DNA of 64,000 nt from JBJGXI01 sp045635475. GTDB lineage: Bacteria > Bacillota > Bacilli > Bacillales > Amphibacillaceae. The notes under the pieces were generated by a model that saw only the letters and a program-made list of their open reading frames with translations, searched no databases and was not told where the DNA came from. The stretch lies in NCBI RefSeq assembly GCF_045635475.1, contig NZ_JBJGXI010000012.1:1-64000 (forward strand). Direction: 5' to 3'. The translations under genes were made by a program, and so were the position numbers. Below are positions 26,781 to 36,000 of this stretch, in pieces. Positions within the stretch are counted from its first letter, which is position 1; each line of letters starts with the position of its first letter.

Positions 26781-27669
26781 GGAAGAGCTAGAAAACCAAC
26801 TTCGCTCCTTACCACAAACAGCTAAGCTGTCTAACCAAAGGAAACAAGATATCCTAGGTATGATCAGACATAATAACAGGCGAAAAAGTATCAAAAATTG
26901 GTATGTTAGATCTATGGTAGCGGTAACTAGTACGATTGTGTTTTTATTATTTATTGGTCTTGTTATTACAAATCATGCGATTCTACCTTTTAACAATCAA
27001 GCATCACAATCAAAATTAGTTCAAGTTAACGGATACCAAATTGGATTTACTTACAGTGAATATTTTAAAGGTGTAGATGAGTTAGACAAAAGAACACAAG
27101 GAACGTACTATAAACCGCTAGATTTTACAAGCATGATGCAAGTGATGCCAGAAAAAATGAATGCAAATGTTCATTTGCAAAATGATGAACAAATTCCCTT
27201 TGATGTGGATGAGAAGAAGGCATTCTTAGTAACTTCTGAAGATCAAGATGGAGATATTGTTCATCAGGTGCAATTCACCTATAAAGGCATATCCTCTGAG
27301 CAGTTTTTTATCGTATCTATGACTGAAGTTAACGAAAATCCTTTAGCAAATTATGATTTTACGAAAGAAGATACTGATTCAGTAGGAAATCCTTTATTAC
27401 ATGAGGAATTACTTCCCGGAGTACCTTTATTTCAAATCGTACGAACAAGTCCAAGTGCTCTGGTGTATTCCTATTATGACTATACAGCAGAAGATAACAC
27501 GTTCTTCACTGTTGGAACGAATGCAAATGAAATATACACGTATTATAATGGATATGTTTATCATTTTGGATACAATATTAAACCATATAAAGAAGAAGTT
27601 ACAGAAGTGGACGAGGACATGGTACAATTAGCTCGTAAGTTCATTTTAGGTGAACAATCGATTCGTTAA
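26773..27669 (+). CDS. Probable membrane-bound anti-sigma factor
   Basis: A 298-residue protein with a basic cytoplasmic N-terminus (about 45 residues), one transmembrane helix (about 47-68, AVTSTIVFLLFIGLVIT), and a large extracytoplasmic domain of about 230 residues. The only cytoplasmic segment is short. Its ATG overlaps the sigma gene by eight bases, the usual arrangement for an ECF sigma and its inhibitor. I do not recognise a zinc-binding HxxxCxxC motif, so it belongs to the non-ZAS type. Function is inferred from topology and coupling. Confidence 0.7.
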   Translation: MNKEELENQLRSLPQTAKLSNQRKQDILGMIRHNNRRKSIKNWYVRSMVAVTSTIVFLLFIGLVITNHAILPFNNQASQSKLVQVNGYQIGFTYSEYFKGVDELDKRTQGTYYKPLDFTSMMQVMPEKMNANVHLQNDEQIPFDVDEKKAFLVTSEDQDGDIVHQVQFTYKGISSEQFFIVSMTEVNENPLANYDFTKEDTDSVGNPLLHEELLPGVPLFQIVRTSPSALVYSYYDYTAEDNTFFTVGTNANEIYTYYNGYVYHFGYNIKPYKEEVTEVDEDMVQLARKFILGEQSIR

Positions 27670-27683
27670 CAGGGGAAAAAGAT

Positions 27684-28163
27684 ATGACATTTAAATTAGC
27701 AACGGCTGAAGATGCGCCAATCATTCATCAATTAATGATCGATGCATTTGCCATATACAATCAAACAATTCCATCTAATGCGCTGGAAGAAACCGTTCAA
27801 TCCATTCAATTTGCTATGGAAACCGATGGTGAACGAGCGGTAATATGCTACGATAAGCACCAACCAATAGCAATGGCCCGCTTTACTGTAAAATACGACA
27901 GCTTATATTTTTACCGATTATCTGTTTTACCAAGTTATCATGGAAAAGGCAATGCAAAAAAAGTCATTACATGGTTGGAAACGTATGCTCAAGAAAGAGC
28001 GTGTAAGCGGATATGGTGCAAAGTGCGTAAATCCGTTCAACAAAATCTGTATTTATATCGATCGTTGGGGTATAAGATCTTTAACGAATTTATTGTGACA
28101 AAAGAAGACGGCACACAGCTGGACGTTGTTTCAATGGAAAAATTCTTATTACATTCAGAGTAG
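27684..28163 (+). CDS. GNAT family N-acetyltransferase
   Basis: A 159-residue acetyltransferase. The N-terminus MTFKLATAEDAPIIHQLMIDAF is typical of GNAT strands 1 and helix 1. The acetyl-CoA loop appears as LSVLPSYHGKGNAKKVITWLE near residues 80-100, with the Q/R-x-x-G-x-A pattern slightly changed (YHGKGNA). NLYLYRSLGYKIFNEF follows. The substrate is unknown. It lies 14 bases after the anti-sigma gene with SD AGGGG, so it is probably in the sigma operon. Confidence 0.85.
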   Translation: MTFKLATAEDAPIIHQLMIDAFAIYNQTIPSNALEETVQSIQFAMETDGERAVICYDKHQPIAMARFTVKYDSLYFYRLSVLPSYHGKGNAKKVITWLETYAQERACKRIWCKVRKSVQQNLYLYRSLGYKIFNEFIVTKEDGTQLDVVSMEKFLLHSE

Positions 28164-28228
28164 ACCATAAGTAGATTATGTAAATAAGATGGAGGAATGT
28201 TAGGCTTTTTTCTTATAGATTTTCGTTA

Positions 28229-28330
28229 CTGCGTAAAATAGCTAAACTTCGACGTAAACCTGGTGCGGAAATCACGAGCACTACGTTACGCCGGATTTTA
28301 ATTCTATTATGAGTTTTTTAAAAATTAACT
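28229..28330 (-). repeat. GC-rich palindromic repeat, copy E (core almost lost)
   Basis: T2 (28231-28254, GCGTAAAATAGCTAAACTTCG) and a diverged T1 (about 28290-28330, CGGATTTTAATTCTATTATGA) are joined by only some 35 bases of core: GGTGCGGAAATCACGAGCAC, the outer foot of hairpin X. Everything else of the core is gone. Both arms survive in the right order, which shows that the arms belong to the element. Confidence 0.75.
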
Positions 28331-28345
28331 CTGCCTAAAACCAAA

Positions 28346-28382
28346 TAAAAAGAGATCATTCGTGTTGAATGACCTCTTTTTG
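28346..28382 (-). terminator. Terminator after msrA
   Basis: TCATTC and GAATGA stem inside longer AAAAAGAG and CTCTTTTT complements; symmetrical, so it can work on both strands. Confidence 0.8.
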
Positions 28383-28385
28383 ATA

Positions 28386-28913
28386 TTACTTCCAATTTTG
28401 CTCTATAAACTCATCTCTACCAGATTTATTTCGATCGATATCATAAGCTTCTTTTTCCTTTTTATAAAAATCTTGATGAAATTCCTCTGCTGGATAAAAA
28501 GGAGACGCAGGTAAAATTTCGGTAACGATAGGTTGTTTAAACTTACCACTATGGCTTAATTGCTGTTTTGATGATTCTGACTTTTGTTTTTGTTGTTTAT
28601 TATGATAAAAAATTGCGGTTCTGTATTGAGGACCACGATCATGAAATTGACCACCATCATCAGTAGGGTCAATCTGAGGCCAATATAGTTCTAGGATTTT
28701 ATCATAGCTTATTATTTTAGGGTCATAGGTAATTTCCACTGCTTCAAAGTGTCCTGATTCCCCCGTTTTAACAAGTTCATAGGTAGGGTTTTCAATTTCT
28801 CCACCTGTATATCCTGAAACAACCGCGTAAACACCATCCCACTGGTCGAACGGCTTGACCATGCACCAAAAACATCCGCCAGCAAAAGTTGCTTTTTCTA
28901 ATAGCTCACTCAT
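28386..28913 (-). CDS. msrA: Peptide-methionine (S)-S-oxide reductase
   Basis: A 175-residue MsrA, which repairs S-epimers of oxidised methionine. The catalytic Cys is in the signature FAGGCFWCM at residue 14. The substrate-binding GGQFHDRGPQYRTAIFYHN follows in the middle, and GHFEAVEITYDP is also family-typical. The C-terminal region lacks a clear second recycling Cys, so reduction would depend on the Cys near the active site or on thioredoxin directly. It is a single gene. No msrB is adjacent. Confidence 0.95.
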   Translation of the reverse strand: MSELLEKATFAGGCFWCMVKPFDQWDGVYAVVSGYTGGEIENPTYELVKTGESGHFEAVEITYDPKIISYDKILELYWPQIDPTDDGGQFHDRGPQYRTAIFYHNKQQKQKSESSKQQLSHSGKFKQPIVTEILPASPFYPAEEFHQDFYKKEKEAYDIDRNKSGRDEFIEQNWK

Positions 28914-29044
28914 CTATCTCAACTCCAACTTAAATTACTATAAAGTAACGTAACTATAACATTTTACACTTCGATACTCAATCAAAACTATTTATTTACA
29001 ACCAATCAATTTTCCTGTTTAATTTACAGTAGGGGAGTGATTTT

Positions 29045-30448
29045 GTGACAAGATCTGTCAAATTGATTGATTTTAATCATGTAATAAAAAATGCAATGAC
29101 TGGAATCGCTATCGTTTCAAATCAAGAGTTTATTTATGCGAATACATATGCCCGTCGCTTGTTAGGATATGAAACAGTTGAAACATTTAATTGGAGTGAA
29201 ATTATCCACCCAGATGATTACATAATTTTCGAAAGCAGCTTAGATTTAGCTTTTCAACAAAATCGGGCTATTCAACCGATGCTGCAAAAGCTTATTAAAA
29301 AAGATGGAGACATTATTCCCGTGTGGATTTCGTTCACTCCGTATAACAAAAATGAAGGTAATTATGTTCAATTACATTTCCATCATGTAGATAACAATAT
29401 AGAAAACGAACATTATTATTGGTTGTTAAGTGAAAACATCTCTGATATAGTCACTGAAATTGGTTTAGACGGTACAATTCATTATATTTCTCCTTCTGTA
29501 ATCCATATTCTAAATTATGAACCTCATGAAATAATCGGAAAACAATTAGTCGAATTCGTTCATCCTGAAGATTTCCAAATAGTAATTAATGCCCAAAAAA
29601 AACTGTTAGCAACAAACATATCATCTAATTATGTGCGCTATCGCCTTAAACATAAGGAAAATCACTATGTGTGGGTTGAATCTAAAGCTAACATATTTGT
29701 ATATAAGTATGGGGAACAACGTGTTGTAGTAGATACAAGGGAAATTACAAATCAAATAAAAGCTGAAAGTATGTTACGGCAGTCTGAGAAATTAGCGGTA
29801 ATTGGAGAATTAAGTGCAGGTGTTGTACATGAGATCAAGAACCCTTTAACTACAATTAAAGGATTTTTAAAACTCATGGAAGCAGGCACGATTAAAACCA
29901 AAGATTATATATCTATCTTAAACAAGGAAATTGAGAGTATTGAAAAAATTGCCGAAGATTTACTAGCATTTGCGAAACCAAACAAAGAAGAATTTACTAT
30001 TGTAGTAGTGCAAGAGGTAATTGATGAAGTTTTGTTTTTATTTAACAATCGAACAGATGATAAAATGCTGCAATTCAAATGGTCCAAGCCAAGGAAATGT
30101 CTATATATTTGGGGAGAAAAAGTACAAATAAAACAAGTAATCTTAAATTTAATAAAAAATGCTATGGAAGCATGTTCGTTAGAAGGAATAATCGAAATAA
30201 ATTTATATCCTCAAGCTAAGGAAGTAGTTATTGAAGTGATTGATAACGGTTGTGGAATTGCACCAGATAAACTTAAGGAAATCGGTACATCTTTCTACAC
30301 TTCAAAAGAAAAGGGGACTGGATTAGGCTTAATGGTATCCCAAAAAATTATATCCAGTCACAAAGGTAAAATATTAGCAGAAAGTACCGTAGACAAAGGG
30401 AGCACCTTTACGGTAGTATTACCCTTATATGAACTTGATATCGATTAA
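29045..30448 (+). CDS. PAS-domain sensor histidine kinase, sporulation-kinase type
   Basis: A 467-residue soluble histidine kinase with no membrane segment. Two PAS domains (about 12-115 and 128-240) precede a HisKA domain with the phosphoacceptor His262 in ELSAGVVHEIKNPLTTIKG. The HATPase domain has NLIKNAMEAC, DNGCGIAPDK and GTGLGLMV. This layout is that of the Bacillus KinA/KinE kinases that feed the Spo0 phosphorelay. No response regulator is next to it, which fits an orphan sporulation kinase. The GTG start follows AGGGGAGTG. Which signal the PAS domains sense cannot be told. Confidence 0.85.
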   Translation: MTRSVKLIDFNHVIKNAMTGIAIVSNQEFIYANTYARRLLGYETVETFNWSEIIHPDDYIIFESSLDLAFQQNRAIQPMLQKLIKKDGDIIPVWISFTPYNKNEGNYVQLHFHHVDNNIENEHYYWLLSENISDIVTEIGLDGTIHYISPSVIHILNYEPHEIIGKQLVEFVHPEDFQIVINAQKKLLATNISSNYVRYRLKHKENHYVWVESKANIFVYKYGEQRVVVDTREITNQIKAESMLRQSEKLAVIGELSAGVVHEIKNPLTTIKGFLKLMEAGTIKTKDYISILNKEIESIEKIAEDLLAFAKPNKEEFTIVVVQEVIDEVLFLFNNRTDDKMLQFKWSKPRKCLYIWGEKVQIKQVILNLIKNAMEACSLEGIIEINLYPQAKEVVIEVIDNGCGIAPDKLKEIGTSFYTSKEKGTGLGLMVSQKIISSHKGKILAESTVDKGSTFTVVLPLYELDID

Positions 30449-30492
30449 TCTAACATGTGCGAAGAATAAAAAAGTAAGGAATGGTAGTTTAT

Positions 30493-31389
30493 ATGACTAA
30501 CAGAAATAAAGTGTTGCTCGTTGATGGGATGGCGTTATTATTTAAAGGCTTTTTTGCGACAGCCTTTTCTGGTAACTATATGATCAATAGTAAAGGTGTT
30601 CCAAGGAATGGAATTTTTGGCTTTTTAAATTATTTTACAAATGCAATAGAAACATTTCAACCAACCCATGTTATTTGCTGTTGGGATATGGGAAGTAAAA
30701 CTTTTCGAACAGAATGGTTCCCGGAATACAAAGCAAACCGAGATCAACCACCCGTGGAATTAATTCCACAGTTCGATTTAATCAAAGAAGTCACAACAGC
30801 ATTTAATGTTCCAAACATTGGATTAAAGGGCTACGAAGCAGATGATTGTATTGGAACGCTCGCACAATTGTACAAACAATATGAAGAAGTAATTGTTGTA
30901 ACAGGTGATAAAGACATGCTGCAATTGGTTGATGATCATGTATCCGTCGCGATTATGGTAAAAGGAGTCGGGAATTATAATGTATATGATAGTCATAATT
31001 TTTCTGAACAGATGGGAATCTCTCCAGCACAAGTCGTTGATATAAAAGCATTAATGGGGGATTCAGCAGATAATTATCCTGGTGTAAAGGGAATAGGAGA
31101 AAAAACGGCACTAAAACTTATTAAGGAATATGATACAGTTGAAAACCTGCTAGTCCATTTAGATTCTTTGCCTAAAGGTGTTAGAAATAAGATTGAAGTA
31201 AGTCTCGATTCCCTTCACCTTTCTAAAAGATTAGCGAAAATATTCTGTGAGGTACCAATTTCCTGTTCGCTTGAAGAGGGACAGTGGAGCATGGATGATC
31301 AAATAGTCACATCGTTTTTACAAGATTTGGAGTTCAAAAACACAAATAGATGGATGAAAGCACTAGAAAATATCTCAATAGCAAAATAG
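30493..31389 (+). CDS. ypcP: 5'-3' exonuclease, FEN-like (YpcP)
   Basis: A 298-residue stand-alone relative of the DNA polymerase I 5'-3' exonuclease domain, likely removing RNA primers or flaps. Metal-binding acidic motifs are present: VDGMALLFKGFFA, CCWDMGSKTFRTEWFPEYKA, YEADDCIGTLA, VTGDKDMLQLVDD and MGDSADNYPGVKGIGEKTA. The start at ATG 30493 is 12 bases after AAGGA; the ATG at 30481 directly abuts that SD and is unlikely. In B. subtilis ypcP lies near dynA and has overlapping function with Pol I. sspL follows. Confidence 0.92.
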   Translation: MTNRNKVLLVDGMALLFKGFFATAFSGNYMINSKGVPRNGIFGFLNYFTNAIETFQPTHVICCWDMGSKTFRTEWFPEYKANRDQPPVELIPQFDLIKEVTTAFNVPNIGLKGYEADDCIGTLAQLYKQYEEVIVVTGDKDMLQLVDDHVSVAIMVKGVGNYNVYDSHNFSEQMGISPAQVVDIKALMGDSADNYPGVKGIGEKTALKLIKEYDTVENLLVHLDSLPKGVRNKIEVSLDSLHLSKRLAKIFCEVPISCSLEEGQWSMDDQIVTSFLQDLEFKNTNRWMKALENISIAK

Positions 31390-31450
31390 CAGCTACAATT
31401 TTGGATAATTAATGTACTTTATGGAACGCTAAGTTTCGGAGGTGTTTCCA

Positions 31451-31591
31451 TTGAGTCAAAAAAGAAATACTAGAAGTAATCAAAAACTAGATACAAGTGT
31501 TAATCCACAAGGTTTGACAGAAGATGAAGCGAATCAACGCCCTCAATCACAATCGGAACAACGGGCAAAAAAAACAAATACTAAAAGATAA
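31451..31591 (+). CDS. sspL: Small acid-soluble spore protein SspL
   Basis: A 46-residue hydrophilic protein. It is recognised by its NPQGLTEDEANQRP middle and by its C-terminal RAKKTNTKR, which matches the SspL family. SspL is a minor protein of the dormant spore core, expressed in the forespore. The TTG start is six bases after CGGAGGTG. It follows the 5'-3' exonuclease gene by about 60 bases and ends at a strong terminator. The gene is short and easily missed. Confidence 0.85.
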   Translation: MSQKRNTRSNQKLDTSVNPQGLTEDEANQRPQSQSEQRAKKTNTKR

Positions 31592-31620
31592 GGTTATGGT
31601 CTTTACCATAACCTCCTTTT
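31592..31620 (+). terminator. Terminator after sspL
   Basis: GGTTATGG, a six-base loop, and CCATAACC, then TCCTTTT. It begins at the base after the sspL stop. Confidence 0.88.
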
Positions 31621-31654
31621 GACTCATCTAAATAAAAATAAGAGGTATATATTA

Positions 31655-31999
31655 ATGAAGAAAAACGGAATAAAAGTATTCGGTCTTGTTGTAGATAATT
31701 ACACAAGATGTCAACATTACGCATCAAAATCCGATATTATTGCCATTAAATTCGCTTGTTGCAAAAAATATTATCCATGCTATAAATGCCATGAACAAGT
31801 GCAACAACATAAAATAGCGCTTTGGTCAACTAATGAATTTGATTCAAAAGCCATTTTATGTGGTGCTTGTGGCAATGAATTAACGATTAACCAATACTTA
31901 ATGGCAAATTCATGTGTTCATTGCTATGCTTTATTTAACCCGAAATGCAGTCTGCACTATCATTTGTACTTTGATATGACAAAGTCTGCGTCTTGCTAA
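31655..31999 (+). CDS. CHY zinc-finger protein
   Basis: A 114-residue protein of the CHY zinc-finger family. The Cys/His pattern is complete: CQHY at the start, FACCKKYYPCYKCHEQ, then CGACGNEL, SCVHC and the closing FNPKCSLHYHLYF. The family includes the yeast mitochondrial Hot13 (zinc removal from Tim proteins); bacterial members are uncharacterised. I took ATG 31655 as start, since an earlier in-frame start lies within the sspL terminator. The 3' end overlaps the gltC stop on the other strand by four bases. Confidence 0.88.
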   Translation: MKKNGIKVFGLVVDNYTRCQHYASKSDIIAIKFACCKKYYPCYKCHEQVQQHKIALWSTNEFDSKAILCGACGNELTINQYLMANSCVHCYALFNPKCSLHYHLYFDMTKSASC

Positions 32000-32901
32000 T
32001 CTTGAAATTGTTGCAGCATGGAAAAGAAATCAATTACAAAATCATAAAACACTTTTTCCGACGGTGCCAAGTTACGATTTTTCGGCCTAATAATACCAAC
32101 AGTTCGTCCTAGTTGCGGATGATCAATAGGTATTTTTTTCGTGAATCGAGGTGTAGCCTCATAGAACGTACTTTCAGGTAATATGGTAACACCAATGCCA
32201 GCAGAGACTAATCCTTTAATTGCATCTAAATCCTCACCGTAGGATGAGATTTTAGGTGTAAATCCAGCTTGTCTACAGCCGTCTACAGCTATTTTGTGTA
32301 GTACATATCCTTCGGGAAATAATACAAATTCCTCTTTCCGTAAGTCACTTAGATTTAAACTTTTTCGCTCTGCCAATGGATGAGATGCAGGTAAAAGTGC
32401 CGAAATACTCTCAGAAAAAAGGATTTTTCCATTTATATCCGGATCATTCGTAGGAACTGGTCCGAGAAAGGCTAAATCTATTTCACGATTTTTGACTGCA
32501 TCTACAAGAAACTTATAAGAGCCTTGCCGTAGTTGGAAGGCAATGTTTGGATGTTTCTGCTTAAATTCAGATATAACCGTAGGTAACAAGTGACTAGCCA
32601 AACTTGTCGGAAATCCAATCCAAATTGAGCCACGCTCTGGATCCAAATATTCATCAATTTGCTTTTTGGCATGTTCAATTGCTTTAATCGCCGTTTTCGT
32701 ATGTGTTAAAAATATTCTCCCTATTTGCGTTAGTTTAACGTTACGGCCTTCGCGTTCAAATAATTTTACTCCTAGTTCGGCCTCTAAATTAGAGATTTGT
32801 CTGCTAATCGCAGATTGAGCAACATGGAGGTGAACCGCTGCTTCTGAAACGTGCTCACGCTCAGCTACCTCTTTAAAATAGTATAATTGCCGTAACTCCA
32901 T
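31996..32901 (-). CDS. gltC: LysR-type activator of glutamate synthase, GltC
   Basis: A 301-residue LysR family regulator. The N-terminal helix-turn-helix MELRQLYYFKEVAEREHVSEAA...HVAQSAISRQ matches B. subtilis GltC closely. GltC activates gltAB and represses itself, responding to 2-oxoglutarate and glutamate. I chose the ATG at 32901, after AAGGAG on the minus strand; a GTG three codons earlier abuts the SD. The gene is divergent from gltA with 136 bases between, as in B. subtilis. The effector domain (about 90-300) is complete. Confidence 0.93.
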   Translation of the reverse strand: MELRQLYYFKEVAEREHVSEAAVHLHVAQSAISRQISNLEAELGVKLFEREGRNVKLTQIGRIFLTHTKTAIKAIEHAKKQIDEYLDPERGSIWIGFPTSLASHLLPTVISEFKQKHPNIAFQLRQGSYKFLVDAVKNREIDLAFLGPVPTNDPDINGKILFSESISALLPASHPLAERKSLNLSDLRKEEFVLFPEGYVLHKIAVDGCRQAGFTPKISSYGEDLDAIKGLVSAGIGVTILPESTFYEATPRFTKKIPIDHPQLGRTVGIIRPKNRNLAPSEKVFYDFVIDFFSMLQQFQD

Positions 32902-32923
32902 TTTCCTCACTCCTTGCTAATTG

Positions 32924-32938
32924 ATATCAATATGAGAA
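32924..32938. promoter_or_regulatory. Candidate GltC-binding box
   Basis: ATATCAATATGAGAA matches 11 of 15 positions of the GltC box I of B. subtilis as I recall it (ATCTCATTTTGAGAT). It lies just upstream of gltC, between the divergent genes, where box I is expected. Confidence 0.45.
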
Positions 32939-33037
32939 CGATCTAATCTATATTATATATTGTTTGCATTAATAATAAAACCTACAATAGTACTAAGACA
33001 CCTTAAAAGGGAATAGAAGTAAACGGGGGCGTATAGT

Positions 33038-36000
33038 ATGAGTTACAATCAGATGCCTAAAGCACAAGGTCTCTACCGTCCTGAATTTGAGCATGACGCG
33101 TGTGGAATTGGGTTATATGCACATATGAAAGGCAAAGCAACGCATGATATCGTAAAAAAAGGATTAGAAATGCTTTGCCATTTAGATCACCGCGGTGGGC
33201 AAGGAAGCGATCCAAATACAGGTGATGGCGCCGGATTAATGGTGCAAATCCCTGATGAGTTCTTCCGTAAACAATGCTCTGATATCCAATTACCTGAAAA
33301 AGGTCGCTATGGTGTAGGTATGGTCTTCTTCACAAAAGATGATCAAGAACGCCAAGCTTTGGAAAACAAAATTAATGCTCTTATCAGTCAAGAAGGACAA
33401 AACCTATTAGGTTGGAGAGATGTGCCAGTAGATGTCAGAAAAGTCGGAATAAATGCACAGAAAACTTGTCCAGTTGTTCGACAAGTATTTATTGGTGCAA
33501 ACGAATCTATTCAAGATGAAGTAACATTTGAAAGAAAGCTGTATGTTATAAGAAAGCAAGCAGAAAATTGGGCGGAGAAAGAAGAACTACGAGCTTATTT
33601 TGCTAGTCTATCTAACAAAACAATTGTTTATAAAGGGTTGTTAACACCTGAACAGGTGGATGCCTTTTATTTAGATTTACAAGACGAAGCATTCGTATCT
33701 GCTTTCTCATTAGTTCATTCACGCTTTAGTACAAATACATTTCCGAGCTGGGAAAGAGCACACCCAAATCGTTATTTAATTCATAATGGTGAAATTAACA
33801 CAATGCGTGGAAATATAAACTGGATGCGAGCACGAGAGCAACAATTTGTATCTGATGCATTTGGTGAGGATTTAAATAAAATACTTCCTATTCTAAATGC
33901 AGAAGGCAGTGATTCTTCTGTATTAGATAATGCACTTGAATTTTTTACATTAGCTGGTCGTAATATCGCGCACTCAGCAATGATGTTAATTCCTGAACCA
34001 TGGAAGAAAAATCCACATATTTCAAAAGAAAAACGTGCTTTTTATGAGTATCACAGTACATTAATGGAGCAATGGGACGGTCCTACATCGATTACGTTTA
34101 CAGATGGCAAGAAAATTGGTGCCATTTTAGACCGTAATGGATTACGCCCTGCTAGGTATTATGTTACAAAGGATGACTATATTGTCTATTCATCAGAAGT
34201 AGGCGTAATTGATATCGATGAAGATAACGTAATGTATAAAGACCGCCTAAGTCCAGGCAAAATGCTGTTAATTGATTTAGAAGAAGGTAGAATTATTTCT
34301 GATGAAGAAATTAAAACAGAAATGGCGCAAGAAAAGCCATATCAAGAATGGCTGGAAAATGCAGTTGTTAAAATAGATGAAGAATTTTCGGAAGTTAATG
34401 GTGATCAAGTACAAGATTTATTCACTCGTCAAAGTGCCTTCGGATATACGTATGAAGATATTCATAAGTACTTACTTCCTTTAGTAGCAGATGGTAAGGA
34501 TCCAATTGGTGCGATGGGTAATGATATGCCGTTAGCAGTATTATCAGAACGACCACAAACGTTGTTTAATTATTTCAAACAGCTTTTTGCACAGGTTACT
34601 AATCCTCCTATTGATGCTTATAGAGAACAAATTGTAACATCAACAATGACATGGTTAGGACCTGAAGGGAATATTTTGCACCCAGATCAAAACAATGCGA
34701 AACGAATTCAATTACAATCACCAGTTATATCAAACTATCAATTAAATCAATTAGTAGATAATAGATATGAAGGTTTTAATAGCGCAGTGATTGATTCGTT
34801 ATTTACAAGCGATTTAGAATCAGGACTTTCTGCTATCTTCCAAAAGGCAGAAGATGCAATTGCAGCAGGGGCTAATTTGCTAATATTATCCGATCGGAAT
34901 ATGAATACAAAGAAAATTCCTGTTCCTGCTTTGTTAGCTGTTAGTGCATTGCACCAGCATCTTGTTCGTCAAGGTAGTAGGACAAAGGTTAGCTTAATAA
35001 TTGAAAGCGGAGAAACAAGAGAAGTACATCATTTCGCTGCTTTATTAGGCTATGGTGTAGATGCGATTAACCCGTATCTAGCATTTGCAACTTATAAGAG
35101 TGAAATTGAAAATAATAACTTAGATGTTAGCTACGAAGAAGCCGTCAAAAGTTACATTGAAGGTGTAACCGAAGGCGTTGTAAAAGTAATGTCTAAGATG
35201 GGTATTTCAACCGTGCAAAGTTATCGTGGTGCACAAATATTTGAAGCAATTGGGATTAGTAAAGAAGTGATCGACCAGCACTTTACCGGGACAGCTTCCC
35301 AACTAAGTGGGATTGGACTGGATACAATCGGTAAGGAAGCTAGTGGTCGTCATCAACTCGCTTATGCGGAAACAATTGACAAGACTTTAGAAGCAGGTAG
35401 TGACTTTCAATGGAGAAAAACGGGTGAACATCACGCGTTTAATCCGAAAACAATACACACATTGCAATGGGCTTGTCGTCGTGGAGACTATAATCTATTC
35501 AAAGAATACACACAGGCAGCTAATGAAGAAAGAATCGGTTTCTTAAGAAATCTATTCACTTTTAATTCTGAACGAGAGTCTATTTCGATTGACGATGTAG
35601 AATCTGTTGACTCTATTGTCCGTCGCTTTAAAACTGGTGCAATGTCATTCGGATCTTTAAGTCAAGAAGCTCATGAAGCACTAGCTATTGCGATGAACCG
35701 AATTGGTGGTAAATCGAACAGTGGTGAAGGTGGAGAAGATCCAAAACGATTCTTAATTGATGAGAATGGTGACACTGCTAGAAGTGCGATTAAACAAGTA
35801 GCTTCTGGTAGATTCGGTGTGAAAAGCCATTACTTGGTGAACGCTGATGAATTACAAATAAAAATGGCACAAGGTGCTAAGCCTGGTGAAGGCGGTCAGT
35901 TACCTGGTACAAAGGTTTATCCATGGGTAGCAGACGTACGTAGTTCAACACCAGGAGTTGGATTAATCTCACCACCACCTCACCATGATATTTATTCTAT

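Noticed and set aside
28195..28240. A 14-codon frame after GGAGGA near 28198
   Set aside because: The SD directly touches the ATG, the frame runs into repeat E, and there is no supporting signal.
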